Shown one piece after another: positions 35,533 to 44,158 of a stretch of 64,000 nucleotides of DNA. The stretch is taken from positions 69,934 through 133,933 of the forward strand of contig JAVBLA010000021.1 of the NCBI GenBank assembly GCA_031553775.1, given 5' to 3'. The notes below the pieces were generated by a model. It was not told the DNA's origin and ran no database searches. It worked only from the letters and a program-made list of their open reading frames with translations. The DNA is from JAISFI01 sp031553775 (GTDB taxonomy: Bacteria > Bacteroidota > Bacteroidia > Bacteroidales > Azobacteroidaceae). Position numbers and translations under genes: made by a program. Positions within the stretch are counted from its first letter, which is position 1. Each line of letters begins with the position of its first letter.

Positions 35533-36411
35533 ATGAAACATATCTGTTTATTATCAATACTATTACTCTGCTGTATTTCTTCAAGACTTGCAGCACAAGA
35601 AATCTGGGTAGATGAAGACTTTTCTTCTGATGAATGGACCCGTGAATTTGAAGATGCCGGGATGACCAACCCTGGAACCGGCGTAGTGGAAATCTCAGCC
35701 GCATATGTGAATCATCTTTTCAAAAAAGGAGAATATGGGGGTATTCCGGGCGAACAGGGATACCGGATTGCAAAGGCTTACTGGTCCGGAGCATTTATCG
35801 AAAATCCGACAAAGGGTATCGATGGAAGGGAGATAACTCATGCGGTACGAATGACCAATGCTGCTGAAGATTCATACATTGAGCTTCCGGCTTTAAAAAA
35901 TGCAGGAAAGATATTTATTTATGTAAGGAATTCCAATAGCAACACCGCTACCCGGTTTGATCTTCAAAAACAGGCTCCTTCGGGCTCCGGTTGGGAAGAT
36001 ATTACTTCTTTTTCTGCTGTAGGAGCGAATCAGCTGACAGAATCTCTGGATGAGTTACATTCATATGAACTGAATACAGACCAGCCGGTAAAACTTCGCA
36101 TTTACCGGAATAAATTAGACCGGAATATCAATATTTTCAGGATCAAGATTGAAAAATATGGTGTGGATAATGCCATACAATCTGCTACTCTGGATGCTAC
36201 CGATGTGTGGTGTGATGGTAAAACCATTCATCTTGCATCCCTTCTGAAAGACTCTCAATTGTATCTGTATGATCTTTCCGGTAGGAAAATCTTACAATCG
36301 CCTGTAGACAGTAATCTGTTTACATTGCCGGATGCACTAAATAAAGGTATTTATATCTTGCAGATATTTTCGAATGAAGGGAGCGTAAGTAAGAAGGTTG
36401 TGGTTCGGTAA
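35533..36411 (+). CDS. T9SS-sorted beta-sandwich protein, paralogue 4 of 5
   Basis: The 292-residue protein has a signal peptide (1-21), a sandwich domain opening EIWVDEDFSSDEWTREFEDA and ending FRIKIEKYGVDN, and a sorting domain from about residue 215 (YLYDLSGRKIL) to VSKKVVVR. The strands SYIELPALKNAGKIFIYVRN and KLRIYRNK are well conserved with paralogues 2 and 5. No catalytic residues are recognised. It precedes the sulfatase at 36448 by 36 bp. A binding or scaffold role at the surface is likely but untested. Confidence 0.78.
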   Translation: MKHICLLSILLLCCISSRLAAQEIWVDEDFSSDEWTREFEDAGMTNPGTGVVEISAAYVNHLFKKGEYGGIPGEQGYRIAKAYWSGAFIENPTKGIDGREITHAVRMTNAAEDSYIELPALKNAGKIFIYVRNSNSNTATRFDLQKQAPSGSGWEDITSFSAVGANQLTESLDELHSYELNTDQPVKLRIYRNKLDRNINIFRIKIEKYGVDNAIQSATLDATDVWCDGKTIHLASLLKDSQLYLYDLSGRKILQSPVDSNLFTLPDALNKGIYILQIFSNEGSVSKKVVVR

Positions 36412-36447
36412 CTTTCTCAAAGATAAAAATTTATAAAAATAATTCAA

Positions 36448-37818
36448 ATGAAAAAGATCCCATCCGTATGCGCCTGCCTGCTGGGAGTTTCCTGTGGCCA
36501 GTTATCTGTCGCATCCGGAAATGTTTTGCCGAATGTTTTGCTGATTATTGCAGATGATTGTTCTTATTACGACATCGGTTGCTTTGGAGCAGTTAACAAC
36601 CAAACACCGAATATCGACAAATTGGCGGAAGAAGGCCTGAAATTCAACAATGCTTTCAATTCGGTTTCCATGAGTGTGCCTACACGTCATTGTATGTACA
36701 CAGGGATGTATCCTATTAAACATGGAGGGTATCCTAATCACAGTTCGGTAAAACCGGGAACGAAAAGTATGCCTCATTTTCTGAAAGAATATGGCTACCG
36801 GGTGGGATTGTCCGGGAAATATCATGTAAGCCCGGCTTCCTGTTTCCCTTTTGAACGGGTTCCGGGCTTCCAGGAAAATTGCGTGGCTAAAGATGTTTCC
36901 TATACCTTAGACGGAGTGACGGAATTTATCGGGCGGAACCCCAAAGAACCTTTTTGCCTGGTATTGGGGTCGGTTAATCCGCATGCGCCGTGGACGGCAG
37001 GAGATCCTTCCCGTTATGATCTTTCCCAATTAAAGTTGCCTCCTAACTGGGTAGATACGAAAGAAACCCGTCAGGCGTATGCTAATTACCTGGCGGAAGT
37101 TTCTGTCTTGGATCAGGAGGTAGGCGATATTGTCAGGGTACTGAAAGAGCAGAAACAATTCGATAAAACCCTGATCATTTTTGTATCCGAGCAGGGTAGT
37201 CAGTTTGCCGGGGCTAAATGGACTTTGTGGACTCCCGGTACCAAATCGGCCATGATTGCTTCCTGGAAAGGAAAAATCAAACCCGGTTCACAAACACAGG
37301 CTATCGTACAATACGAAGATATCCTGCCTACGATCATCGATATTGCAGGAGGAAAAATTCCTTCGCATATGGATGGAAAGAGTATACAAAATGTTTTGTA
37401 CGGGAAAACCGACAAGCACCGGGATTACGCTTTCGGTGTGCATGCCAATATTCCCGAAGGGCCGGCATACCCTATCCGTTCCGTCAACGATGGAACCTAT
37501 AAACTGATCTGGAACTTGTTGCCGGATTCCACCTATACGGAAAAACATATTGAAAAAGCGCCCTGGTATCTTTCCTGGAAGAAAAAAGACACAGACCAGG
37601 CCCGGTTCATTATGAAAAGATACAAGCACCGTCCGGAATTTGAACTTTACAATATCCGGGAAGATATTTTTGAGTTAAATAATCTGGCGGATGACCCTCA
37701 ATATGCCTCCAAAATTTCTTCCATGAAAACTGTTTTGCAAAAATGGATGAAATCTCAGGGTGATAAGGGAATTTCTACCGATAAACCCAGGAAAAAGAAA
37801 GCTGCAGAAGAAGAATAG
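36448..37818 (+). CDS. S1-family sulfatase, Ser-type (sulfamidase-like)
   Basis: The 456-residue protein has a signal peptide (to about 25). The sulfatase features are VLLIIADDCSYYDIGCFGA, the active-site MSVPTRHCMYTGMY with Ser as the modified residue (about 75) and an unusual His after Arg, GKYHV, and a C-terminal ELYNIREDIFELNNLADDP. The organisation is closest to the sulfatases annotated as heparan N-sulfatase-like, but the substrate cannot be stated. There is no sorting domain; the Lys-rich end (PRKKKAAEEE) is unlike its neighbours. It lies between two surface paralogues in operon E and is probably periplasmic. Confidence 0.88.
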   Translation: MKKIPSVCACLLGVSCGQLSVASGNVLPNVLLIIADDCSYYDIGCFGAVNNQTPNIDKLAEEGLKFNNAFNSVSMSVPTRHCMYTGMYPIKHGGYPNHSSVKPGTKSMPHFLKEYGYRVGLSGKYHVSPASCFPFERVPGFQENCVAKDVSYTLDGVTEFIGRNPKEPFCLVLGSVNPHAPWTAGDPSRYDLSQLKLPPNWVDTKETRQAYANYLAEVSVLDQEVGDIVRVLKEQKQFDKTLIIFVSEQGSQFAGAKWTLWTPGTKSAMIASWKGKIKPGSQTQAIVQYEDILPTIIDIAGGKIPSHMDGKSIQNVLYGKTDKHRDYAFGVHANIPEGPAYPIRSVNDGTYKLIWNLLPDSTYTEKHIEKAPWYLSWKKKDTDQARFIMKRYKHRPEFELYNIREDIFELNNLADDPQYASKISSMKTVLQKWMKSQGDKGISTDKPRKKKAAEEE

Positions 37819-37851
37819 CACGTTTTCTCTTTCTGTTTCAGAAAAAATACT

Positions 37852-38727
37852 ATGAAAAAGAACTGTTATTCCGCCTTTCGGAACCTGAAGGCCGCTGTAA
37901 GGATGATCGTTCTGGCATATTTCGTACAGCCGCTTTTTTGCCAGGAAGTCTGGTTTGAAGGGAATTTTTCTTCACCACAATGGCAACAGGCATTTACTTC
38001 TGCCGGACTACCTACAGAGGCTTCGGCTGCTGTTAACATAGAGGATATTACAGGAGTAGATGGAATCAAAGTAAACGGACATTATTGCTATACAGACGAT
38101 TTGTTATGCCCTTGCCTGGAAAACCAGCAGGAGTTTTATCCTTATGCTTTCCGGTTCAGGTATGCCAACGGTGCCAATACCTATATCGAGTTTCCGGAAG
38201 TAGATGGAGCGGGAACATTATATTTGCATGTGCGGAATGTCAGTCCGGAAACGGCTACGCGTTTTATCGTTCAACGCTGGGATGAAACCGGCTGGGCTTC
38301 GGTGGAAACTTTTTCTTCCAGACCCAGCCAGGAGTTGGATGCATTCGGTACGGCCGATGAATTGTTCTCCTACAATTTTAATGTTCCGGAAGGAACTCCT
38401 GCACGAATCAGAGTTACCAAATATCCTTCCGATGTGCGTTTCCTTTACATCTTTAAATACAGGCTCGAAAGATACAGTGAAGGGAGCGATATCCATTCCG
38501 TTTTTACTGATCATATAAACGCATATGTCAGTGGGAGAATAGTATATATTTCTTCATTTAAGAAAGGTATCCGGATAGAACTTACCGATTTATCGGGAAG
38601 AACTGTTTTTGTAACAGAACCTGATGCAGATCGTATATCCCTTCCGGACAATCTCCAAAAAGGGATCTATTTGCTGAAGTTATCTTCCGGCACGGAATAC
38701 CTGATCAAAAAAGTAAGAATTGAGTGA
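37852..38727 (+). CDS. T9SS-sorted beta-sandwich protein, paralogue 5 of 5
   Basis: The 291-residue protein has an N-terminus that is longer and less hydrophobic than its relatives (signal to about residue 30). The sandwich opens EVWFEGNFSSPQWQQAF and ends FKYRLERYSEG; family strands are YAFRFRYANGANTYIEFPEV and GTLYLHVRN. The sorting domain (about 213-291) ends LIKKVRIE. It is closest to paralogue 2, including the ITDHINAYVSG-like junction. It is followed by an AATTTTC tract and the sialidase-nuclease fusion gene. Confidence 0.78.
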   Translation: MKKNCYSAFRNLKAAVRMIVLAYFVQPLFCQEVWFEGNFSSPQWQQAFTSAGLPTEASAAVNIEDITGVDGIKVNGHYCYTDDLLCPCLENQQEFYPYAFRFRYANGANTYIEFPEVDGAGTLYLHVRNVSPETATRFIVQRWDETGWASVETFSSRPSQELDAFGTADELFSYNFNVPEGTPARIRVTKYPSDVRFLYIFKYRLERYSEGSDIHSVFTDHINAYVSGRIVYISSFKKGIRIELTDLSGRTVFVTEPDADRISLPDNLQKGIYLLKLSSGTEYLIKKVRIE

Positions 38728-38780
38728 TTGTAATCCATTCGTTCCTAATTTTCAATTTTCAATTCCCAATCAGTTTGCCT

Positions 38781-40649
38781 ATGAATCAAAATAACAAAAA
38801 AACAGCTATTTTGTCTGTCCTCTTTATCTTTTGTTGCCTGTTTTCTTTCTCCCGGATGCCGGAAAAGATTTACCGGCTGGAAAAAATATGGGACCAGGCT
38901 CCCCACAATGCGTTTACCGATCTGATCAAATATGATGGAAAGTTCTATTGTACGTTCAGGGAAGGAACGGCTCATATTCCTGCAGCCGATAATACGGGGA
39001 ACGGACAAATACGTATACTGGTATCTGAGGATGGAAGCGCCTGGGAATCTGCCGGTTTGCTTTCGAAAGAAGGAATCGACCTGAGGGATCCTAAATTATC
39101 TGTGCATCCCAACGGGAGCCTGATGGTATCGATCGGTGGAAGTGTATATAATGCAGGCAAGGTGCTTAGCCGGGCACCTTATGTTTCTTTTTTCCGGACA
39201 GGAGAAGCCTTCTCAGATCCCAGGGCCGTATTGCTCGATCCTTCCATCCGTTCGAGCAACGATTGGCTGTGGCGGGTAACCTGGAACGGGAATACCGGCT
39301 ATGGGGTTGTTTATCAGAGTAAAAGCGACTCCGACTGGAAAGTCTGGCTGGTTAAAACTGCAGACGGGATCGACTATCAGCTTGTTACTGCACTCGATAT
39401 CAAAGGACAACCGAACGAATCGACCATTGAAGTGATGCAAAACGGGGAAATGCGGATAATTGTCAGGCGGGAAGGATCCTATCCTCCCAATCATTCGGGT
39501 TGCCTGGGATACAGTTCATCTCCGTTTACCGACTGGACCTGGTACGATCTGGGTACCAGGCTGGGCGGACCGGATATCATCACCTTGCCCGGTGGAAAAA
39601 CAATCATCGGCAGTCGCTCTTTCAAAGACAATAAAACCTGTACTTCTCTTTTTGGACTGAACGGTAAGGGGAAAGCAGTTCAGTTACTGGACTTTCCAAG
39701 TGGTGGAGACACCAGCTATCCCGGCATGCTTATCGAAGGAAATGAGTTATGGATGTCGTACTATTCCACACATGAAGGAAAAACAGCGGTCTATCTTGCG
39801 AAAACAGATTACGGGCGCTTATGCTATCCCCGTTCGGCAGTTCCGGATAACCGGGAGAATTATGAAAAAGTCGTGAATGGAGAACTGACCGTCATTTCGT
39901 TTAATATCCGTCAAAGTAATGCGGATGTCAACTCTGAAAATAAATGGGACAACCGGAAGGAAGCCTGTAAGAAAATGATCAATGAACTCAAGCCTGATCT
40001 TTTCGGCCTTCAGGAAGCACAACCGGCGCAGGTAAATTATATGACTTCCAGTCTCCCTGCTTACGGGTGTGTAACGGCCGGCCGTGATAATGGACTCAGT
40101 CCCGGGAAAGGAGAGAATATGTCGGTCTTCTACCTGAAAGAACGCTTCACATTGCTCGATAGTGGCCATTTCTGGCTCAGTGAAACCCCGGACGAGGTTT
40201 CCAGGGGATGGGACGGGCAATGCAACCGGATGACAACATGGGTTAAGCTCCAGGATAAGAAGTCGGATAAAATATTTTTCATGTTTAATACCCACATAGA
40301 TCATGCAGGTGCGGATGCCAAGAAATACGGTGTTCAGTTAGTTGCAGCCAGGGCAAAAGAAATAGCAGGGAACAGTACGCTTTTTATTACAGGCGATTTT
40401 AATATGTCGAAAGATAATGCGAAAATAAACCCGATGTTCAATAATTTTTCTTCTGTAAGGGATACGGCTCCTGTTGCAGACCAGTTCGGCACTACCAATA
40501 ATTTTCAGAATGCCAATTCAACGAATATTATTGACTATATTTTCTATAAAAATGCAACTCCTTTGTATTATCGTACAGTGAAAGATGATTTTGGCGTTAC
40601 ATGGATATCGGATCATTATCCGGTTATGGGTATTTTTAATCTTCCGTAA
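38781..40649 (+). CDS. sialidase-fold domain fused to an endonuclease/exonuclease/phosphatase (EEP) domain
   Basis: The 622-residue protein starts at the ATG at 38781. A GTG at 38724 would extend the frame through the AATTTTC repeat and is not favoured. After a signal peptide (to about 26) comes a five- or six-bladed propeller (about 28-355) with YCTFREGTAH, LVSEDGSAWES and RDPKLSVHPNGSLMVSIGG. From about 367 to 622 is a complete EEP domain with ISFNIRQSN, FGLQEAQ (catalytic Glu), NTHIDH, TGDFNMS (Asp/Asn) and ISDHYPVM (Asp/His). EEP members cleave phosphodiesters in DNA, phospholipids or other molecules. No sorting domain is seen. It is the last gene of operon E, sharing a terminator with the minus-strand gene. 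Confidence 0.85.
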   Translation: MNQNNKKTAILSVLFIFCCLFSFSRMPEKIYRLEKIWDQAPHNAFTDLIKYDGKFYCTFREGTAHIPAADNTGNGQIRILVSEDGSAWESAGLLSKEGIDLRDPKLSVHPNGSLMVSIGGSVYNAGKVLSRAPYVSFFRTGEAFSDPRAVLLDPSIRSSNDWLWRVTWNGNTGYGVVYQSKSDSDWKVWLVKTADGIDYQLVTALDIKGQPNESTIEVMQNGEMRIIVRREGSYPPNHSGCLGYSSSPFTDWTWYDLGTRLGGPDIITLPGGKTIIGSRSFKDNKTCTSLFGLNGKGKAVQLLDFPSGGDTSYPGMLIEGNELWMSYYSTHEGKTAVYLAKTDYGRLCYPRSAVPDNRENYEKVVNGELTVISFNIRQSNADVNSENKWDNRKEACKKMINELKPDLFGLQEAQPAQVNYMTSSLPAYGCVTAGRDNGLSPGKGENMSVFYLKERFTLLDSGHFWLSETPDEVSRGWDGQCNRMTTWVKLQDKKSDKIFFMFNTHIDHAGADAKKYGVQLVAARAKEIAGNSTLFITGDFNMSKDNAKINPMFNNFSSVRDTAPVADQFGTTNNFQNANSTNIIDYIFYKNATPLYYRTVKDDFGVTWISDHYPVMGIFNLP

Positions 40650-40830
40650 GTCATATATTTCGTGAAGGGTATTCAAAAGAGAAAAGATTCCTTCATTGCG
40701 ATTAAAATCGGCTTTTGATGTGTCTTCCGTTGATATTCCAACATCCCTCAAACAAGAGGTTGTCTAAAAAGTCGCTTATTCGTCCATGAGAATCGAATAT
40801 TTGATTTCAACCTCAGATAGGGATACAAAG

Positions 40831-40867
40831 AAAAGAGGGTGCCAAATGCTTTTTGGACACCCTCTTG
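40831..40867. terminator. bidirectional terminator between operons E and F
   Basis: An approximately 14-bp stem (arms about 40833-40846 and 40852-40866) is flanked by A-rich and T-rich sequence. It separates convergent genes ending at 40649 and 40900. The rest of 40650-40899 shows no gene. Confidence 0.75.
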
Positions 40868-40899
40868 TTTGTTGATGCGGAGGATTAAAATTCCTGCTG

Positions 40900-43800
40900 T
40901 TATTTAGTTCCCGAAGGTACTGGTTGTTTGATCGTTGTAGGTTGTGCTTCTCCGAAATCCGGGGATCCGTCGGCCCGGTAGGTAAACCGTTGTAAGCGGA
41001 TATCCCGGTTCCATCCGGGTTTATCTTTTTCCTTTTTGGAATGATAGATGATCCAGTTTTCCGTACCGTCGGGTGAAGTGGCGAAACTGGCATGCCCTAC
41101 GCCATATACGTTTTCGTTACCTGTGAATACGGGTCCCGACTTGATCCAGTTCTGAGGGTTCAACGGATCTGCCAACGGGTCTTTCAGCCGGAGTTGTGCC
41201 ATTTTATAAGAAGGAAGCCAGGACTGTCCGCAGGAGTAGATAACAAACAGATTGTTACCGTATTTCAGTATTTCCGGTCCTTCCAGCAGAGCTAACGGCC
41301 CTTTGGTTTCCCAGGGTTGGTCAGGAATGGAGAGTAATGTCCGGTTTGTAGAAATAGTCCACGGGTTCTCCATTTCCGCAATATAAAGGTTTTGTGCTGT
41401 TTTATCGGTGGAGGCCAGGTTTTCCCATCCCGACCAGACAGCGTATAATTTGCCGTTCCATTCGAAAACAGTCATATCGATTGCCCAGCGGTTCGTTGCA
41501 GGATCGTCTTTCCGGGAAATATCGACACCGGTATAGATCATTCCTTTGTCTACATAAGCTCCTTGCGGATCCTGGGTAACAGATTCCAGTACTCCTGTAC
41601 GCTGATAGGTGTACGGAGGACCGGATTCGCCGGCTGCATAATAAATGTACCATTTCCCGCGTATATAATGTAATTCGGGCGCCCAGATGCATGACTTGTT
41701 CCATCCGCTTTCGGGTGCTTTCCATACCTGGATGCCGTTGCCCATTTCCTGCAATTTTTTGGTTTTGGAAACTCCAAGACCTCTTCCTTGAGTAAAACAA
41801 TAAAAATAGCAGGTATCTGTACGGAAAACCCAGGGATCTGCCCCATTGCGAATCGGGTTACTGAATAATTCAGGAGTAATGGGAAGCCTGACATCGTCGA
41901 TCCAGCAGGTGCCTTTCATGGATCCCAAATAGAATACCAACTGATAGTTGCCGTTTTCTTCAATGGCAATGTGATCGAAAGTGTAAGTTTTAACTTGTGG
42001 GGTCAGCTTAACCTCCTGGTCCAGCGCTTTCTTCTGGATATCGTCAACTTTTTCCAGGCGGACAAAGAAGCTGGCCTGTCCGTTGGATTTCGCTTTGAAA
42101 CTGAGGTTGATAGATTCTCCTTTTTTCAGTCCGAGAACCCATTTCATTTGAACGGATGCCGGTTTTTCTCCTGGTTTTGATACATCGATCCGGGCTGTCT
42201 TCTTTCCTGAAATAGGATTTTTTGTTTCGATGGAGAATTCGGCTTTGGCATCCGGTCTGCAAATGGTATTCCAGTCGCCGAAGTTATCATTGAACTCTCC
42301 ATTGATAACATTCCGTTTATAATCTCTCTGGCGGGTGCCGTAATCGCGTGTGTCCAGAGGAAATGCCCCTATTTCTTTTGCCCAGTTATTCCAGGATGCG
42401 AACATTTTTGCGGTTCTTTCCGGATAGGTTTTCGACAGGTCGTTCATTTCTGTCGGGTCGACTTCCATATCGTATAATTTCACGGATGTCGGGTCAAATT
42501 GTTCTCCTTCCACCGTTTTGGTTACGATTTTCCATTTCCCGTCGCGCATGGCAATGTTGGCTTCGTGTTCCCAATAAGTTACAGTTCTTTTAGTGTGTTG
42601 CCCGGAAAAATTCGGGACCAGGCTGACTCCCTGCATCGGGATGATCGGGTTCCCCTTGAATGTTTTCGGATAAGTAGCCTTGCCTAATTCTACGCAAGTA
42701 GCCATCAGGTCGGTCAGGTGACCGTATTCGTCAATAAAAGTATTATTAAACTTTTTGTTGATCCCTTTGGGATAGTGAATCACTAATGGAGTGGCAATTC
42801 CACCTTCGTTGGTATGGTGTTTATATTCCCGGTAAGGCGTACTGCTCAGGTTGGCCCAGTTGCGGCGGTAACTTTCGTAAGTATCTTCTTTACCGTCTAC
42901 CTCTTTTCTTTTCCCACTGCTGATAAATTCGGCACAGGCGCCATTATCGCTCAGTACCATGATGATGGTGTTGTTCAGTTGTCCCCGTTCTTCCAGTTTT
43001 TTGACCAAATGGCCGATACCCTGGTCCATGGCGTCGATCTGAGCTGCGTAAATGGCCATGCGTTGTACGAATTCGTCCTGTTCTTTAGTGTTGAGTTTGT
43101 CCCAGGCGATAACTGTTTTATCCCGGGGTGAGAGTACTGCATTTTTGGCAAACAGGCCCATTTGCTGCTGTCGTGCAAAACGTTCCCGGCGGAGCTGGTC
43201 CCATCCGGCTTTGTATCGTTCCACATATTTATCGATATCTTTCTGAAGAGCATGCAAGGGCCAGTGAGGCGCCGTATAGGCCAGATACAGGAATAAAGGC
43301 TCCTTGTTGTAGTTGTGCCGGCCTACGAAGGCTGTTGCGCTGTCGCTGATAGCATGGGTATAGTAGAAGTTCCCGTCGTCGGGTGATTCATGCTGCTCAT
43401 TGTCGTTCGTGTAAGTCATCTTGAAATAATTTGCAGCACCTTCCACACATCCGTAATAGCGGTTGAATCCGCGCTGGAGCGGCCAGTTGTCTTTGACTTT
43501 CCCTTTGTTCTGGCGGTCGCTGCTTACGTGCCATTTTCCGCTCATATAGGTTTTGTATCCTGCAGTTTGCAGAACTTCTCCAATGGTAACGCATTGATTG
43601 TTCAGGTAACCCTGGTATTCAGGGCGTTGCAGGTCGGCTGCAGCCATCCATCCCATCCCTGCCTGGTGGGGGTATAAACCCGTTAGAAGAGAAGCCCGGG
43701 TGGGACAACTTCTGGCGCAATTATAAAACTGCCGGTAACGGATCCCGTTTTGAGCCAACCGGTCGATATTGGGCGTTTCGATTTCTCCTCCGTAGCAACC

Positions 43801-43929
43801 GATGTCGGAATAACCCATATCGTCGGCCAGGATAATGATAATATTAGGTTTATCTGCCCCCTGCGCCATTGCTGCGATCCCTGCTATCGGCAATGCCAGA
43901 TACCTGAATTTGAATGCTGTATATTTCAT
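40900..43929 (-). CDS. Ser-type sulfatase-CBM-GH43 fusion enzyme
   Basis: The 1009-residue protein has a signal peptide (1-24). The sulfatase domain (about 27-535) has ILADDMGYSDIGCYGG, SCPTRASLLTGLYPHQ (modified Ser two before Pro) and SGKWHVSS. A CBM-like sandwich (about 540-680) opens INGEFNDNFGDW. A GH43 propeller (about 685-1005) has NGADPWVF (base Asp), WAPELHYIRGKWYIYY, WAIDMTVFEWNGKLYAVWSG (modulating Asp) and LLEGPEILK (acid Glu). All GH43 catalytic positions appear intact, so a bifunctional desulfating and glycan-cleaving enzyme is predicted. There is no T9SS tail, so it is likely periplasmic. It is transcribed alone under operator F, divergent from the SusC operon. The sulfatase half is paralogous to 26203-28794. 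Confidence 0.9.
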   Translation of the reverse strand: MKYTAFKFRYLALPIAGIAAMAQGADKPNIIIILADDMGYSDIGCYGGEIETPNIDRLAQNGIRYRQFYNCARSCPTRASLLTGLYPHQAGMGWMAAADLQRPEYQGYLNNQCVTIGEVLQTAGYKTYMSGKWHVSSDRQNKGKVKDNWPLQRGFNRYYGCVEGAANYFKMTYTNDNEQHESPDDGNFYYTHAISDSATAFVGRHNYNKEPLFLYLAYTAPHWPLHALQKDIDKYVERYKAGWDQLRRERFARQQQMGLFAKNAVLSPRDKTVIAWDKLNTKEQDEFVQRMAIYAAQIDAMDQGIGHLVKKLEERGQLNNTIIMVLSDNGACAEFISSGKRKEVDGKEDTYESYRRNWANLSSTPYREYKHHTNEGGIATPLVIHYPKGINKKFNNTFIDEYGHLTDLMATCVELGKATYPKTFKGNPIIPMQGVSLVPNFSGQHTKRTVTYWEHEANIAMRDGKWKIVTKTVEGEQFDPTSVKLYDMEVDPTEMNDLSKTYPERTAKMFASWNNWAKEIGAFPLDTRDYGTRQRDYKRNVINGEFNDNFGDWNTICRPDAKAEFSIETKNPISGKKTARIDVSKPGEKPASVQMKWVLGLKKGESINLSFKAKSNGQASFFVRLEKVDDIQKKALDQEVKLTPQVKTYTFDHIAIEENGNYQLVFYLGSMKGTCWIDDVRLPITPELFSNPIRNGADPWVFRTDTCYFYCFTQGRGLGVSKTKKLQEMGNGIQVWKAPESGWNKSCIWAPELHYIRGKWYIYYAAGESGPPYTYQRTGVLESVTQDPQGAYVDKGMIYTGVDISRKDDPATNRWAIDMTVFEWNGKLYAVWSGWENLASTDKTAQNLYIAEMENPWTISTNRTLLSIPDQPWETKGPLALLEGPEILKYGNNLFVIYSCGQSWLPSYKMAQLRLKDPLADPLNPQNWIKSGPVFTGNENVYGVGHASFATSPDGTENWIIYHSKKEKDKPGWNRDIRLQRFTYRADGSPDFGEAQPTTIKQPVPSGTK

Positions 43930-43962
43930 AGTTGAAAAAAAATAAAAATTGATGATAAAAGA

Positions 43963-43988
43963 TTAACAACAAATCATTTTTTGTTGTA
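43963..43988. repeat. leader hairpin of the sulfatase-GH43 gene
   Basis: ACAACAAA and TTTGTTGT form a short stem with a 6-nt spacer inside the roughly 90-nt untranslated leader between promoter F and the start at 43929. It could influence translation or transcript stability; nothing more can be said. Confidence 0.4.
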
Positions 43989-44024
43989 TCTTGGTCCCGT
44001 CGATTTATTATCAGATTATATAAG

Positions 44025-44088
44025 CAAAGATAGAATAAAACAAGAAACAGGGCCATCACACATGTTCTTTTTAAATACACTTATGTTC
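44025..44088 (-). promoter_or_regulatory. PUL operator/promoter F (sulfatase-GH43 fusion)
   Basis: On the minus strand: distal GAACATAAGTGT (first base 44088), proximal GAACATGTGTGA (44067), TATCTTTG (44032). Spacings are 21 and 35 bp. It lies back to back with operator G. Confidence 0.82.
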
Positions 44089-44158
44089 ATATAGTTGAAA
44101 ATCAATTGTTTATTTGCGGTATTAAGAAATGGTTTCATTTACATTTGTTCAGGAATAA

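Noticed and set aside
38724..38780. GTG start at 38724 for the sialidase-EEP gene
   Set aside because: It overlaps the previous stop codon and would translate the AATTTTC spacer; the ATG at 38781 opens a normal signal peptide.
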